From Azolla caroliniana (Eukaryota > Polypodiophyta), in assembly GCA_043228905.1 (NCBI GenBank), contig JBHGNT010000009.1:11098001-11162000 (forward strand): a stretch of 64,000 bases of DNA, read 5' to 3'. A model generated the notes under the pieces. It saw only the letters and a list, made by a program, of their open reading frames with translations, was not told where the DNA came from and did not search any database. A program made the position numbers and the translations under genes. This document shows, piece by piece, positions 12,795-24,270 of this stretch; the first letter of the stretch is position 1, and the number at the start of each line of letters is the position of its first letter.

Positions 12795-13512
12795 TGTCGT
12801 AGTGTAGTCCGCACACTACGTGAAAAATGTAAAAATAATATATATTATTTAAGTACATATATATAAATAAAATAAAATATTAAAGTATTTATTACATGCA
12901 TAGGGCAAGATTCGAACCCTATACCTCCATGCAAATAAACCAAAACTTTACAATTGTATTAACTTATCATAAGTGTTATAAATATAGATTTAATAGGTAT
13001 AAGACTTTTATTTATGCCTACCTTTATTAAAAGGTAAATCATGCATTTTTAGTGCGTGAATACTTTATTTACAAGAAAAATATAAACCAATAAAAAAATA
13101 TTCGTGTACATCTAACGTGCATGAGCACTATATTTAAGAAATAAAAGCATAGTGGAAAAAGCAACTCATGCACATTTAGTGTGCATGAACACTTTAGAAA
13201 AAGTAGGAAGCTATGCTTAGTCTCTCCCATCCTTATATAAGGAGGAGAGAAAGATGTATACGGGGGTTGATTATTTTGTAAGGATTGACCAATATAATAT
13301 ATTCGTGGGATTCACGAATTTGTCATCTAAATTGTCTCTTACTATCTAAATATTGATTAAATACACTAAACTCGTGGGATATTCATAACTTACCTCTCTC
13401 TCTACCTATTCATTACTAGCCTTATCTCATATTCTTCTTTCTCCTAGTCCAAAACCTCAGTGGTTCCCACTCGACTCACGCAACGATTCGGAGCCGAAAG
13501 GCACGACAACGC
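12795..13512 (+). repeat. LTR of element family E with short leader
   Basis: Starts TGTCGTAGTG and ends CGACTCACGCA at about 13482, followed by a leader with CCGAAAGGCACGACAACGC matching window positions 95-113. It has a TATATAAGG box at about 13235 and the U5-like motif at 13447-13470. A tRNA-like segment (GGGTTCGAATCT on the minus strand) is at 12900-12985. At 13513 it joins LINE sequence, so it is a truncated element rather than a clean solo LTR. The left boundary is inferred from resemblance to the TGTCGTGAAG start of the other LTRs. Confidence 0.5.
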
Positions 13513-14340
13513 AATTGATAACACTCTAATCTCTCATGAGGATCGTAATAAAGTAATATGCCAAGAAATATGGCAAATTTAAACTCGATACAAATGGATC
13601 ACCCCACTAGAGCCACTGCCATAAAAAATGTTGTACTATAAGGAACAATTCATACACTTCTTTAAGTTAGGCTTTATTACACAGCCAAAATATCTAGATG
13701 CATTCTTACCAAATGCACTAAGGGTTTCCATTGGACAACTTAGAACATCATCTCACCAAGTTGAGATTGAGAATGGTTGTACTAATGGAGTCCCTAGGGA
13801 GGAAAGGATATGTAGACTATGTTACATAGAGGTAGAGGATGAGTACCACTTTACATGCAAGTGTCCAACTTACGTCGAGATAAGGGCAAAATACCGAGAC
13901 GTACTTGGTTTGTCTCCCACCTTCCCCAAACTATTAGATACTCTATATATAAGGAAATTGGGCAGATATCTCATAGAACTAAAACAGCACAAAGAGAATA
14001 AGCTACAAAATGTTGACAATAATGTTTCTAATATTCACCAACATGTAACAAATGAAGTTTTTCTGGGACAAGGGGAGACACCGAATGTCAACACACCTAC
14101 ACCAGTTGGCCTCTTCCTTGATGAAGTAGAAAACTAAAGAAGAACCAAACGACCTCAGATGCTGAGTTTCAAAGCAACTCAATGTGGTGTAGAAGCAATT
14201 AAGAAAATAAGGGAATGTGAGCTACACCACCTAGAACCCATGGCTAGGGCATTCTCTACACCGGGACTAGGGGTCACACCAAGACCAACACCCTTTGACC
14301 TCCCACTTCTTTTCAAGAGGCTTGGATGGAAATGAAATTA
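13513..14340 (+). pseudogene. LINE ORF2 C-terminal fragment with zinc-binding motif
   Basis: An open frame at 13628-14137 contains LRTSSHQVEIENG and the Cys/His cluster CRLCYIEVEDEYHFTCKCP, typical of the C-terminal end of many LINE ORF2 proteins. A short extension after the TAA at 14135 stays in a similar style (to about 14334). A 3' tail rich in ATT repeats follows near 14425-14445. Probably related to the RT fragment at 11780, but continuity cannot be shown. Confidence 0.8.
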
Positions 14341-14688
14341 GGCTTAGTGCAAAGTCCTTTCCTTTATCGAACGTGTTACACCATACCAAGTTTTGTACAA
14401 TACTAGAACTCTTTTATCTTAATTTATATTATTATTATTATTATTCTTTAGTTTTGATGATTGGATAAATACCCCATTTTGTTGTACACCAATTGTCTCA
14501 TGGGCCAAATTTGGCTTTATAAGACTTTAATATATCTTTCTATGGGGGCCTCTCAGCTTGCCCCTCCCTCTCCTAGGGTCATCTTCTATTACAAGGGCCT
14601 TATGGTCAGAGGTAGACCCTCTGTCCTTCTAGCGAGCTTCTTTCATCAGCAAGCTCGACTTCACTATCTCTAGGGATAGTTGTTTTCC

Positions 14689-15206
14689 TTATGGTGCTGA
14701 GATACCCAAGGTCACCACAAGCGTCTCCCAACTATTTGGAAGGGATCCGAGTAACAACAATGCCAACACCTCGTCGGCTAGTGGTACTTCTAGAGAGGTG
14801 GTTTGATTTATGAGTCCTTGGAAGGTGTTCAGGTGCTCAGCCATGGTTGAGCCATGTTGATATCTTAGTCTTACTATCTTCTTGAAGAAGAAAACTTTGT
14901 TTACATCATTCTTGTTATCAAACATGATCCTGATCTTCTTCCAAAGGACATCAACCTCTGTCTCTTCATTGAAGGTGTTGTATAGACTCATGTCTATAAA
15001 ACATCTTATGTATGTTGTTATCTTCAAATGCATGACTTCGCAAGTCAATACATCAATCTTGTCAGGCTTGCTTTTGCCAAACTATACTGGTAACCACAAG
15101 TCTTTGCACACGAGTGTGTCTTTCATCTTCGACTTCTGTACTGAGTGGTTGGAGCCAATCAACTTGGACATTCCTCTAAGAGATTTGTCCATTGCGCTAA
15201 TACCAG
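14689..15206 (-). pseudogene. Copia G gag with primer-binding site
   Basis: On the minus strand, the first codons (MDKSLRG, about 15194) lie just after a tRNA-type primer-binding site (15195-15206, AACTGGTATTAGCGC on the minus strand). The frame has one stop near 15083, then runs open from 15048 to 14689 with LWKKIRIMFDNKNDVNK, MAEHLNTFQGLINQ and LGSLPNSWETLVVTL, classic UBN2-type Copia gag. It ends after about 119 further codons; protease and pol are absent. Confidence 0.85.
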
Positions 15207-15208
15207 TT

Positions 15209-16500
15209 TGATGCGAATGTGTGGGACCGGTCACAACCGATTAGCAAACGAAATGAGAAAGACAAGAAAAGAAGCAGAAGACAGAAAAGCACAAACACCG
15301 AGACACGAGATTTTAACGTTGTCGTGAAGATTCCGAGCCATAGGTGGAAACAATGTGAAACACACAGGAACACTGGTGTGCACGACGAGTGCACACCCCT
15401 AGTGAATTAAATAGTGTAAGTACTAGGCATAGGTAGAAGGAGGTGTACTAGGTAGTTAAGGCATTAATAGGGATGCAGACATCGCGTAAGTAGGGAGAGT
15501 TACGAGGAGGGTGAATCAGGGGGGAGAATCTAGGAAGGGAAAGCGACAGGTCATGAATGCTTTGTAACGGTTGCTCCTTGTGCTATAAAAGGGGCGACCT
15601 TTGATTGTTTTAGGTGTGTTATCTAGAGGAGGAGAAAAGAGAAAGAGAGGAGCGGAGACGAGGAGTCCTATGACAGATCACCCAAAGGCGCTTCCCCTGC
15701 TCACGTTAGACGCCCGAGTGCTCCCAACTAGGGGATCGACCTTCTGCGTGCCTACGTATCTTTGTATCTAGCTACTGTAGAGCTCTACGCTCTATCACCG
15801 GCACTGATTCGGTTGTAATCTCCCACAACGCTACGTGCATGTTTTGATTAATAGAAACCTATCTACCTAACGCAATTTGTTCTCAGCATCTCTGCCTGCG
15901 CTTGTGTCTACACACGATCCTCTTACACACGATCCTCTCGTTTCGTTAACCTTCTCTGTTTAACCGCGGTCTCAGGGCTTACGTAAACCACAAACTCTTC
16001 CTTCTCACTTCTTGATTCCTTGGTTCAAGACCCTCGTGGTCCTGCCCAACTTCTACGCATCTGCAAGGATTTTCTCGACAACGTGGAAACCCTGACTGGG
16101 AAAAATCACGAGAGCCCACAGACTCCAAATAGAATCCTATGTAGCTGAGTATACAAGAGACTCACAGGCAATAACCTCAAGCTCGTCTTAGTGTTACAGA
16201 CTGATGCACACACTCTCTCTTAGCACACAGTGATTACAAATATGATGATCTCATCACCTTTTTCAATATGTTACCCCTAGGTATATCTATACTGATACAC
16301 ATGCATATGCCAATATAGCCGAAACCGGATGAATCTGATATGGCCGAATCAGCCACAGTCTGGATCGGCTACGGGCCGATCGACATCCGTTCGATTCGGC
16401 TAATGGCCAGTCGGCTACTGGACGACTCTGACCATATTGGCCCTTGGTCCATCAACTGACTATCATTCTGACTTGGACTTCCTATCTGGCTCCCAGTTGA
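15209..16500 (-). repeat. Copia G LTR, interrupted by LTR F
   Basis: The inner end of the LTR lies at 15209, next to the primer-binding site. It runs to 15319, and resumes after 16084 with GGAAACCCTGACTGGG. The outer end cannot be fixed exactly; GC-rich CCGAAACCGG / CGGCTA words continue to about 16500. The split by LTR F with AACGT on both sides is the clearest evidence. Confidence 0.55.
15320..16080 (+). repeat. Solo LTR F (Gypsy-2-like) inserted in the Copia G LTR
   Basis: About 760 bp, starting TGTCGTGAAGATTCCG and ending near CTCGACA. AACGT precedes it (15315-15319) and follows it (16080-16084), although the last base may be counted either to the LTR or to the duplication. It has a TATAAAAGG box at about 15584 and the U5-like motif at 16024-16046. 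No internal region exists, so it is a solo LTR left by LTR-LTR recombination. Confidence 0.75.
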
Positions 16501-16995
16501 CAACCGTCTCCTAGTCGGCTCATGTTACCGTACGAGATGTATACAGAGTTCAATGTGATGAGGGTGAAAGGGTACAATGTTGATGTGTATGTGCAAATGT
16601 GTACAAGTGTAATTGTGAGTGTGAGTAGTTACTTATGTGAACACATGCACACGTGTGTGCATGTGGATAGATAAAAAGAGGTGTGAGTGAGTGATTATTG
16701 TGAATGGCCAAGGGGGTTTACACCCCTATGTATCTACCCTTTTGTAAGTATTTAACCCCCTTATGGGGATTGAGTAAATAAGGAACAAGTTCTCTCTGAA
16801 TCTCTCTATACAAGAGCTATGAGTGAGACAGAAGAAACACTATCCAAGAGGATCGACAGAGATGCAGAGGACAACACATGCAGAAGGAAACAATGAGAGG
16901 GCACCATAACCACAATCATCTCGACGTCACAATCTTAGAGTCTGATCCAAATCCCACTAATCACCAGAATGACGAGGATGATGTGGAAAAAGAAG
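16501..16995 (+). mobile_element. Element C1, left part (LTR and leader)
   Basis: From about 16705 the sequence matches the C2 LTR at 48829 (CCAAGGGGGTTT, TATCTACCCTTTTGTA, TTATGGGGA). GT-rich simple sequence lies just before it (16560-16700). After the LTR a short ATG-led stretch (16820-16995) may be internal sequence; it has no recognisable domain. It is cut at 16996 by Copia A1 and resumes at 22665. Confidence 0.55.
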
Positions 16996-17000
16996 AACAA
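16996..17000. repeat. Target-site duplication AACAA of Copia A1 (left copy)
   Basis: AACAA at 16996-17000 and 22660-22664 immediately flank the two LTRs. Removing the element and one copy gives a continuous purine-rich sequence of element C1. Confidence 0.9.
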
Positions 17001-17403
17001 TGTAGAAAGTAGCGTGCGGAAGCAAGTATGAAGACAGAACAGAAGGAAGAACACTCAGGTTTAATGGAGAGCTTGAGCTTACGCAATATATGCGGGAGAG
17101 ACAGAGAGAGTGAGAGAACACAGGAACTATATTCAACAAACAAACAAAATCTCGATTCACTACTCTATACATATGTGTGTTCCATGAACACTTTTATACA
17201 AGTCCTCGAAGGACTGACAGAAGTACTGACCGTACTTCAATGCTCTTTAAGAGCTCCTACACTAACTCCCAAATATATTCCTCACGGAATATCTTTCCTA
17301 ACGGCCTCCCGGTTTATGCACTTGGCCTAACCGATCGGTCCCAACCGATCCGGTCCTCGGCTTCTTCAGCCGATCCGGCCGATGTTGAGCTTGTCTCTCA
17401 ACA
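17001..17403 (-). repeat. Copia A1 3' LTR
   Basis: 403 bp with TG/CA ends; in element orientation it begins TGTTGAGAGACAAGCTC. It is slightly longer than its 393-bp partner, mainly because of a CCGATCGGTCCC stretch near 17330-17355 that the other LTR lacks. Confidence 0.95.
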
Positions 17404-18270
17404 CTCCCCCTCAAGCTCAACTCGAGGATCTTCAGGATCCTCGGGCTCACAACTCTGGTTCCTCCTGGCTTCACGCCTCGCTCGCGCTCCTTGACCTGTT
17501 CGACTTCGCGCGCTTCGACCCTTCCGGTTGGCTTGTCTGCTCATGTGGCCCTCATCAGCTCTTCTGCTGTTGCGGTGTTGACGCTTCTTCTGTTGCCTTT
17601 TCTTCCGGTTGGGCCTCGGTTGATTCAGTGTGTCTGAATCAAACATCCGAACCGACTCGGCTACCTCCAATCGGTTTTCGCTCTCGTCCGAGTTGGCAGT
17701 CTCCAACTCGTCTTCGGTCTTCTCGCCCTCGATGGCGTCATCTTCCCCATGCGTGGTTGGCTTCGGCTCTCTCCTTCGGCTGCTCCCCTTCTGCCCGCTT
17801 CCGAACTTTTCCGCGGGTCCGCCCTCGGCTTCTTCAGCCGATCCGACGTCGAACTCGACAACCGAGTCAACAAACTCGGTGTCACGGTCTCCGCTCCTTT
17901 CCTACTGCCTTGCTTGGTCGTTCGAGACTGTTCTCCCCCTCAAGTTCGGCACATCGAGGTGACGCAACCCGAGCGCACCTGAGAATTGCCGCAACTTGTC
18001 TAGACCAAGAGGCTTTGTGAAGATGTCAGCAGTCTGCCGATTCGTCGGCACGTACTGAAGTTCGACTTCACCGGAAAGGACACGCTCGCGGACGAAATGG
18101 TAGTGCACCTCAATGTGCTTGGTCCGTGCGTGGAAAATAGGGTTTTTCGTGAGCTGGATGTTGCTGAGGTTGTCGCAGTAGATCGTCGTCGGATTTGACA
18201 CCTCCTCTTGCAGGTCCTTAAGTAGCCCCTTCAACCATATGGTTTCGCATGTCGCGACAGCCGCTCCTCG
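17404..18270 (-). pseudogene. Copia A1 RNase H C-terminus and basic tail
   Basis: 17902-18234 carries [31 protein letters not shown] and [10 protein letters not shown], the standard end of Copia pol. Beyond it, the frames at 17661-17885 and 17398-17706 retain a ~170-residue Ser/Glu/Arg/Lys-rich tail (for example [16 protein letters not shown]), conserved with Copia A2 although the frame is shifted here. The tail ends at the polypurine tract. Confidence 0.8.
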
Positions 18271-19668
18271 TTACTCGGCTTCGGTGCTCGACAGTGCAAC
18301 TGTCGGCTGCTTCTTACTGCTCCACGCGATCGCGGCACTCCCGAGGGAGAATGCGTATCCGGACGTGGATCGGCGATCGGCGGCGTTGCTAGCCCAATCA
18401 GCATCGGTGTAGCCGACTGGCCGCGCGGCTGCACCGGTCCGATATAGCAGTCCGGGGTCCTTAGTGCCGCTTACGTACCGTAGTACGGGTTGCGCACACT
18501 GAAGGTGCTCCTCGGTAGGTCGCGCTATGAACTGACTGATCACCCCGACCGGATAACTGAGGATGGGTCGGGTGATGGTGAAGTATATGAGGCTTCCGAC
18601 AATTTGTCGGAACCTCATCGGGTCACATACCTTTCCCGTGTCAGGACGAAGCTTGACGGTGCTGTCCAGAGGAGTCGAGACGGACTTATAGTCGGCCATC
18701 CCGAATTTGAAGAGCATACTCAACACGTAATGACGTTGGCTGATCAATATGCCTTCCCGGGTATGGATCAGTTCGATCCCGAGGAAGTAATGAAGGTTCC
18801 TCAGATCCTTCATGTCGAACGATGCCGCAAGCTGGAGCTTCACGCGGTCGATTTCACCTAGGTCGGCGCCAGTGATGACCAAGTCATCGACATATAGTAG
18901 AATACTAACCGGTCCGAGTCGACCTTTCCGGATGAACAGGGAAGAGTCCGATTTTCATGTGACGAAGCCCATCCGACGCAGTTGTTGCGTGATCTTCGCG
19001 TTCCAGGCACGCGGGGCTTGCTTCAGTCTGTAAAGGGACTTCTTCAGTCGGCATATTGCCGAGGAGTTCGTTCTGGAGTGAAGTCCGGGGGGCTGTACCA
19101 TGTACACCTGTTCCTCAAGGTCACCTTGCAGGAACGCATTCTTTACATCCATCTGATGTAAGTGCCACCCCTTCACCGCAGCTACTACGAGCAAAACACG
19201 GACGGTCGTCATTTTCACGACCGACGCAAACGTCTCATCGTAGTCGATGCCGTGTTTCTGCACGTAGCCCTTTGCCACTAGCCGAGCCTTGTACCGGTTG
19301 ACCAAGCCATCGGTGTTGTACTTGACCTTGTACACCCACCTACACTCGATCGGTTTTACCCCTTTTGGTGCGTCAACCAGGTCCCAGGTCTCGTTCTCCG
19401 CCAATGCGTGCATCTCTTCCTCCATCGCGGCATGCCAATTCGCTTCTTTAGCCGCTTCTGCGTAGCTCTCTGGCTCACGTACTTCCGCTACATGGGTCAT
19501 GTACACATAATGATGCGCCATGTACTCGTTGTATCCGAACCGCAAGACAAGGTTCTTCTGGTGCGTAGATCGGCGTAATCTCACATTAGCCGATGTCGAG
19601 GCCTTCCCGGTCGACACGGACTTTACATTTAAAGACCTGTCACCGGTTCCACCGGAGTCGGACTCACG
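18271..19668 (-). pseudogene. Copia A1 reverse transcriptase and RNase H start
   Basis: 18955-19617 encodes the RT fingers (WDLVDAPKGVKPIECRWVYK, HGIDYDETFASVVKMT, QMDVKNAFLQGDL). YVDDLVITG lies at about 18870-18897, and 18271-18882 continues to [18 protein letters not shown] and VALSSTEAE of RNase H. A stop after GFVT (about 18955) and the change at STEAE break the frame. Confidence 0.9.
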
Positions 19669-20685
19669 TCAGTCTGACTCATTCCTATCCGTGCCGGAAT
19701 CCGACACCTTCTTCTCTCCTTTCTCTTTGCGCGTAAGCCGTCTCCTCGGCTTCCTTCGCGGGGAATGCACTGCCGAGTCTCCACTACTCGTCGGCTCTTC
19801 ATCGGACTGGTCGTACCAACTCAGTCGTCCAATCGGTCCACTTAACCGGAGTGAAATCGGACTCCCTTTGCGGGTCTCGATTTCGGGCTCATACGGAGGC
19901 ATCTCGGCCTCGCTGACCTCATCGTCAGAGCTCGGATTGGAGTCGGGGTTCGTAGTCAGGAGCAGGTACCAGGACGCGGACTCGTTAAACACAACGTCGC
20001 GGCTGACACGCGCTTGTTTGGTGCGAGGGTTATAGCACTTATAACCCTTCTGCTCGTCCGAGTAACCAACCAAGATGCATTTCTCGGCCTTTGCATCCAG
20101 CTTCCTCCTTTTCTCCTTTGGTATATGCACATACGCAATGCTACCGAACACCCTCAAGTGTCGCAAGTTCGGCTTCGTTCCAAAATATAGCTCGTGCGCC
20201 GACACTTTGTCTCCGATCCGGTTCTGGATGTATACCGCGGTCCTTACCGCCTCGGCCCAGTAGAACTTGGGCAAGCTCTTCTCCTCCAGCATTGCCCGTG
20301 CCGTTTCCACAACTGACCGATTCTTTCTCTCGGCCACGCCGTTCTGCTCCGGCGTGTATCTACAACTGAATTCGCGCCGAATTCCCATTTGTTGTAGGTA
20401 ACCGTTGAATTGACCGGAAAAGTACTCTTTCCTGCCATCCGACCGCCGACACTTGATCCTTCGTCCCGTTTCGGTTTCCACGAACCCTTTGAGGTCCCGG
20501 AAACAGTCGAAGACTTCGCTCTTCCTCTCAATGAGGTAGATCCACGTGTGCCGCGTGTGGTCGTCGATGAAGGAGACGAAATATCGGCTCCCCCCAAGAC
20601 TAACATTTTGTGCCGGCCCCCATACATCAGAGTGTATAAGGTCGAGCTTGTTCCGGCTTCAGTTTCGCTCGTTGGGGAAAGGAAG
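19669..20685 (-). pseudogene. Copia A1 integrase
   Basis: The catalytic core is spread over two reading segments; the open part (19669-20481) has CRRSDGRKEYFS (second catalytic Asp, with the usual following Gly changed to Arg) and TPEQNGVAERKN (Glu). The first Asp region and FIDDHTRHTWIYLIERK lie at 20490-20660 in another frame. A Ser/Glu/Arg-rich linker precedes the RT. Confidence 0.85.
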
Positions 20686-21696
20686 TTAGTGTTGCTTCCC
20701 GAGCTGGCAAGCTTCACAAATTTGTGCCTTTCGGCCACTAAATTTGGGCAATCCGAACACTACCTGTTTCGATTGCAGATTTTGAAGCCGCTGGTGGTTG
20801 ACGTGGCCTATCCGCTTATGCCACAAGTCGATGTCCGACTCGGATTTTTGTCCCTTCGCGAACATTGCGGTGCCGCCGGCAGTGGAGTTGAGGATGAACA
20901 TCCTCCCGTCTCTGCGCCCTTGCGCAATCACACGACCTTCTTCCTCAATGAAGCACCCGAGGTGTGTAAACCGAACCTCCATCCCTTGGTCGACGATCTG
21001 TCCGAATGAGACCAAGTTCTTCGTGATTGTCGGAACGTACAACACGTTCATGAGTTTCCCTTTCTGACTGACATGGCTAAGGGGAACTTCTCCGACTACT
21101 CCAGGTTGTATTGGTTTTTCAAGGTACGAGAACCACTCCTTATGGCTCGTCATGTGGTTTGACGCGCCGGAGTTTACGTACCACACCTCATCCGATCTTG
21201 GGGTGGTCTGTTTCATTGACTTTGCTTCGTGTCTCGTCACGAAGGCAGACCCTTCTCCGGCTCTCCCGGAGTCTTCAGCGTAGTGCGATCGCTGCCGATT
21301 TCCCTTGTCGGTATGTCCGGAGTCGTTTCCGGAACCGGTTCTTTCCGAATCGGCGCGCTTCTTCCAGCACTCACTTTCCCTGTGGCCTTTCTTGCCACAG
21401 TACCAGCACTCCGCGATGGACTTCCCTTGCCGGTTCTCATCGCTTCGTCTCCCCCTATTTCCGGAGGGTCCGGAGTTGCTGTCGGCATCACTTCGGTGGC
21501 TTCTTCCTTGATCTCGTCGGCCGCCTCCATTGTGCGCCGACTCGCCTCGTCCTCCACGTCCACGGGGCTTATCTCCCTCCGTGTACAGCATTCTGCTGTT
21601 GGCGTGCGTGCTTGTAGACGCACTTGCGTGGTTCTCCTCTACCAGGAGCATTGACTGTAAGTCGAAAAAGGACGGCGTATTCTCTCGGGTACACAC
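20686..21696 (-). pseudogene. Copia A1 zinc knuckle, protease and pre-integrase
   Basis: 336 open codons. In order: CCHC knuckle CWYCGKKGHRESEC (about residue 97); protease motif YVNSGASNHM (about residue 175), where the catalytic Asp of the usual D-S-G is Asn; then GCFIEEEGRVIAQGRRDG, the pre-integrase LWHKRIGHVN, and CEACQLGKQH. The Asn must abolish protease activity if the family rule holds. The Copia A2 copy lacks the knuckle but keeps DSG, so the two copies are damaged in different places. Confidence 0.9.
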
Positions 21697-22194
21697 TGCC
21701 GTTCAGAACGCTCCGAACTTCGACGCCAAACCTCCGAGACAGATCTGGACCATCTCGCTCTCCTCTATGTTCACCTCTATGGAGGCGAGGGAGTCGCAGA
21801 TATCCTTGATCTTCGAGGTATAGTCCGCCACCGACAAGTCGCATTGTCGTAGGTTGCTCAACTCCTGTCGGAGCTGAAGCTTCCTTGCTGTGGTGCTTGC
21901 GGCGAAAATCTTCTTCAGATTTTCCCACGCACCCTTCGGCGTCTTTGCATCCCGAACATAGCTCAATAGCTGTTCTCCCACACACGACGCGAAGCAATAT
22001 AATACCCTGCTCGCCGATTGCTCCCACGACGGGAAGTCTCTGTGTGTCGATTCGGGTGCCGCGTCATTAGCTCCTTCGACATAACTCTAGTAGCCGTGCC
22101 CGAGGAGGTACTGGTGCATCTTGTAGGACCAAGACGCGTAGTTGGTTCTGTCGAGCTTCTCTGTTGGAAGCGAGCTCGCCATGCCTCTATCCAT
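21697..22194 (-). pseudogene. Copia A1 gag
   Basis: Starts at the ATG 22192-22194 with the same N-terminus as Copia A2 gag (MASSLPTEKLDRTN). A TAG interrupts the GY-W-SYVE block (TGG to TAG) near 22090, and a TGA after FGAF ends the next open run at 21703. The capsid part (LSYVRDAKTPKGAWENLKKI) is otherwise well kept. Confidence 0.9.
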
Positions 22195-22266
22195 CGTTCT
22201 TCTTGTTCTTCTTCGTCAAGCTGTGTCGGCTGCAGAGAGGTTCTCAACCCTCGCGCTCTGATACCA

Positions 22267-22659
22267 TGTAGAAACTAGCGTGCGGAAGCAAGTATGAAGA
22301 CAGAACAGAAGGAAGAACACTCAGGTTTAATGGAGAGCTTGAGCTTACGCGGTATATGCGGGAGAGACAGAGAGAGTGAGAGAACACAAGAACTATATTC
22401 AACAAACAAACAAAATCTCGATTCACTACTCTATACATATGTGTGTTCCATGAACACTTTTATACAAGTCCTCGAAGGACTAACAGAAGTACTGACCGTA
22501 CTTCAATGCTCTTTAAGAGCTTCTACACTAACTCCCAAATATATTCCTCACGGAATATCTTTCCTAACGGTCTCCCGGTTTACGCACTCGGCCTAACCGA
22601 TTGGTCCCAACCTCGGCTTCTTCAGCCGATTCGGCCGATGTTGAGCTTGTCTCTCAACA
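22267..22659 (-). repeat. Copia A1 5' LTR
   Basis: 393 bp, ending at the primer-binding site with TTTCTACA in element orientation. Several base differences and the missing CCGATCGG stretch separate it from the 3' LTR, so insertion is not very recent. Confidence 0.95.
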
Positions 22660-22664
22660 AACAA

Positions 22665-23090
22665 GAACAACAAAGGAAGAAAACGAAAGGGGGAGAAGAA
22701 CGCAAGAACGAGAGAAGAGAGAAACAAAGACATAGAGCAAGAAGAGAAAGACAGAAAAACATAGATAGACAGATAAGCAAGCGGGAGAGATAGAAACAAA
22801 AGCAAATGTAGGAAAGTGGAAATAGGAACCTCCCGAGGAGGAAGGAGACATGCTTCTTGGTGCAGCCGAAATGAAGAAACAGAAAAGGAAAGAGAAAGAG
22901 AAAGAAAAGGGCAGGAGAGAAAATTTTATAACCATGAGGACGTAATGGGAAAATTTTCATAAATATAAGGGTACATACTAAAATTTAAAACAAACTCAAG
23001 GGCATCCCCGAATTTTGAAAATGCGAAACTTATGGGGAATGAATGAATAAGGAACAAGTTCTCTCTTAATCTCTCTCTCTCTCTCTGCCA
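22665..23090 (+). mobile_element. Element C1, right part (purine-rich internal end and LTR remnant)
   Basis: Continues element C1 after the Copia A1 insertion. 22665-22925 is almost pure A/G on the + strand. It then matches C2 near 50600-50700 (GAGGGTAC(A)TA..., AATTT(T/C)GAAAA). From about 23029 it matches the C1 LTR (TTATGGGGAATGA, AAGGAACAAGTTCTCTCT) and ends in a CT microsatellite. No coding region is evident. Confidence 0.6.
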
Positions 23091-23345
23091 ACGGTAACAC
23101 TGCTACCAATGGCTCTTTCTGCCGCCTACCGTCGCTACTACCACTGTTGCCGTTTGTCGTGAGTTGTCGTCTTCATCTGTCATCGTAGCCGTCGCCGTCG
23201 CCGTCGCCATCTGTTGTCTTCGTCACCACCGTCTAACGTCGATGTCGTCGTTTGTCGCCGTCATCATTTGGTTAGTAGTCGTTGCCGCTGTTGTTGTTGT
23301 CGACCGTCGTTGTCACCTACTCTTCTAACGACGTCGTCAATTGAT
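23091..23345. repeat. CGTC/GTC-rich low-complexity sequence
   Basis: A run of imperfect GTCGTC/GCCGTC words (about 23105-23335), including three tandem GCCGTC units. Likely simple-sequence expansion inside or next to element C1. No gene seen; the bases up to 23480 are unassigned. Confidence 0.6.
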
Positions 23346-23479
23346 AAACAAAAGAGTACACTTGTACCTAGCGCGTAAGGCACCGATGCTCGGCTAAGTT
23401 TTCTGTCATTTTTGTCTTTTCTTTGTTTTATCTTTTGAATTACAACCTAACTTCTAGACAAAACCATAAGGAAACACAC

Positions 23480-24234
23480 GAAGAAATTGTAAGGAAGAAT
23501 TTTTAGATGTCCTTAACCGTTTAGTTAAAATAGAAAAATGGGCAAAAGAGATTGAAGTTGAAAAACAAAAAGATAAGCAAGAAAAAGAAGTGCTTATTGC
23601 TGAAATAACGAAACTTAAAGTAGACAACACGAACCTTCAGAAACAAGTTAAGGACCTTAAGACATTTAGGGAAGATGGTGAAATATCTTCCCTAGAGGAT
23701 ATTATGGACGAGATAAAAAAGGTTAAGGAAGAGGTTAAAAGCGATATGGAATGAGCAAAAACTGGGTTGGTTGATGTAGTAAAACGTAATATTAAAAAGG
23801 AACTAAAGGATGAAAATATTATAAACACTACCCTTGAGGAGGAAGAAATGCATCAAGCTTGACGCCTAAATGTATGGGTTACTGGGCTCAAGGAAGGGGC
23901 ATCTCCCGACGAAGATGCACAAACATTAGGGAAAATGTTGGGGTACGAAGCCCTACCAATCACTAAAACTTGGAGGGTAGGACGTGACGCCATTAGGAAA
24001 AGAGCTCTGGTCCTTCAGTTTAAGGACTTAGAATCTAGAGTCGCATTTTTAAAAAAGAGACCAATTCCTTGAGGATTGGGCAGGGACCCTATCTACCTCG
24101 ATGAAGACCTGACCAAAATGCAAATTGAGCATCGTAAAACTTGTAGGTTGCGAGCCATACAAGCTCGTAAAGAGGGGCATCGTGCTTTTTGCCGAGACAG
24201 ACGTGTGATAATAAATAATCCCGCCGCCAATTGA
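23480..24234 (+). pseudogene. LINE ORF1 with coiled coil and RRM-like domain (L1-like)
   Basis: One continuous frame of about 248 codons, with internal TGA at about 23752, 23861 and 24071, ending with TGA at 24232-24234. The first ~80 codons are Lys/Glu-rich with heptad-like spacing (coiled coil). The middle has RLNVWVTGLKEG and KRALVLQFKDLESRVAFLKK, an RRM-like pattern. The C-terminal part LDEDLTKMQIEHRKTCRLR resembles the C-terminal domain of L1 ORF1 proteins. Family assignment rests on pattern only. A start codon is not identifiable. ORF2 follows 36 bases later. Confidence 0.65.
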
Positions 24235-24270
24235 CGGCGTGTGGCCCATGCAACAAACAATAAACTTAGG

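Larger units (their letters stand above)
17001..22659 (-). mobile_element. Copia A1, full-length but decayed Ty1/Copia retrotransposon
   Basis: LTRs at 22267-22659 (5') and 17001-17403 (3'), TSD AACAA, an initiator-Met-tRNA-type primer-binding site at 22255-22266, and a polypurine tract GAGGGGGAG (minus strand) at 17404-17413. Internal order on the minus strand: gag, zinc knuckle, protease, pre-integrase, integrase, RT, RNase H and a basic C-terminal tail. Several stops and frameshifts interrupt the single Copia frame. The best comparison is Copia A2 at 52593-58075. Confidence 0.95.

Noticed and set aside
17382-18020. Plus-strand 212-codon frame and similar long frames opposite Copia A1 and A2
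   Set aside because: Antisense to the GC-rich Copia C-terminal tail, with no domain; the minus-strand Copia reading explains the sequence.
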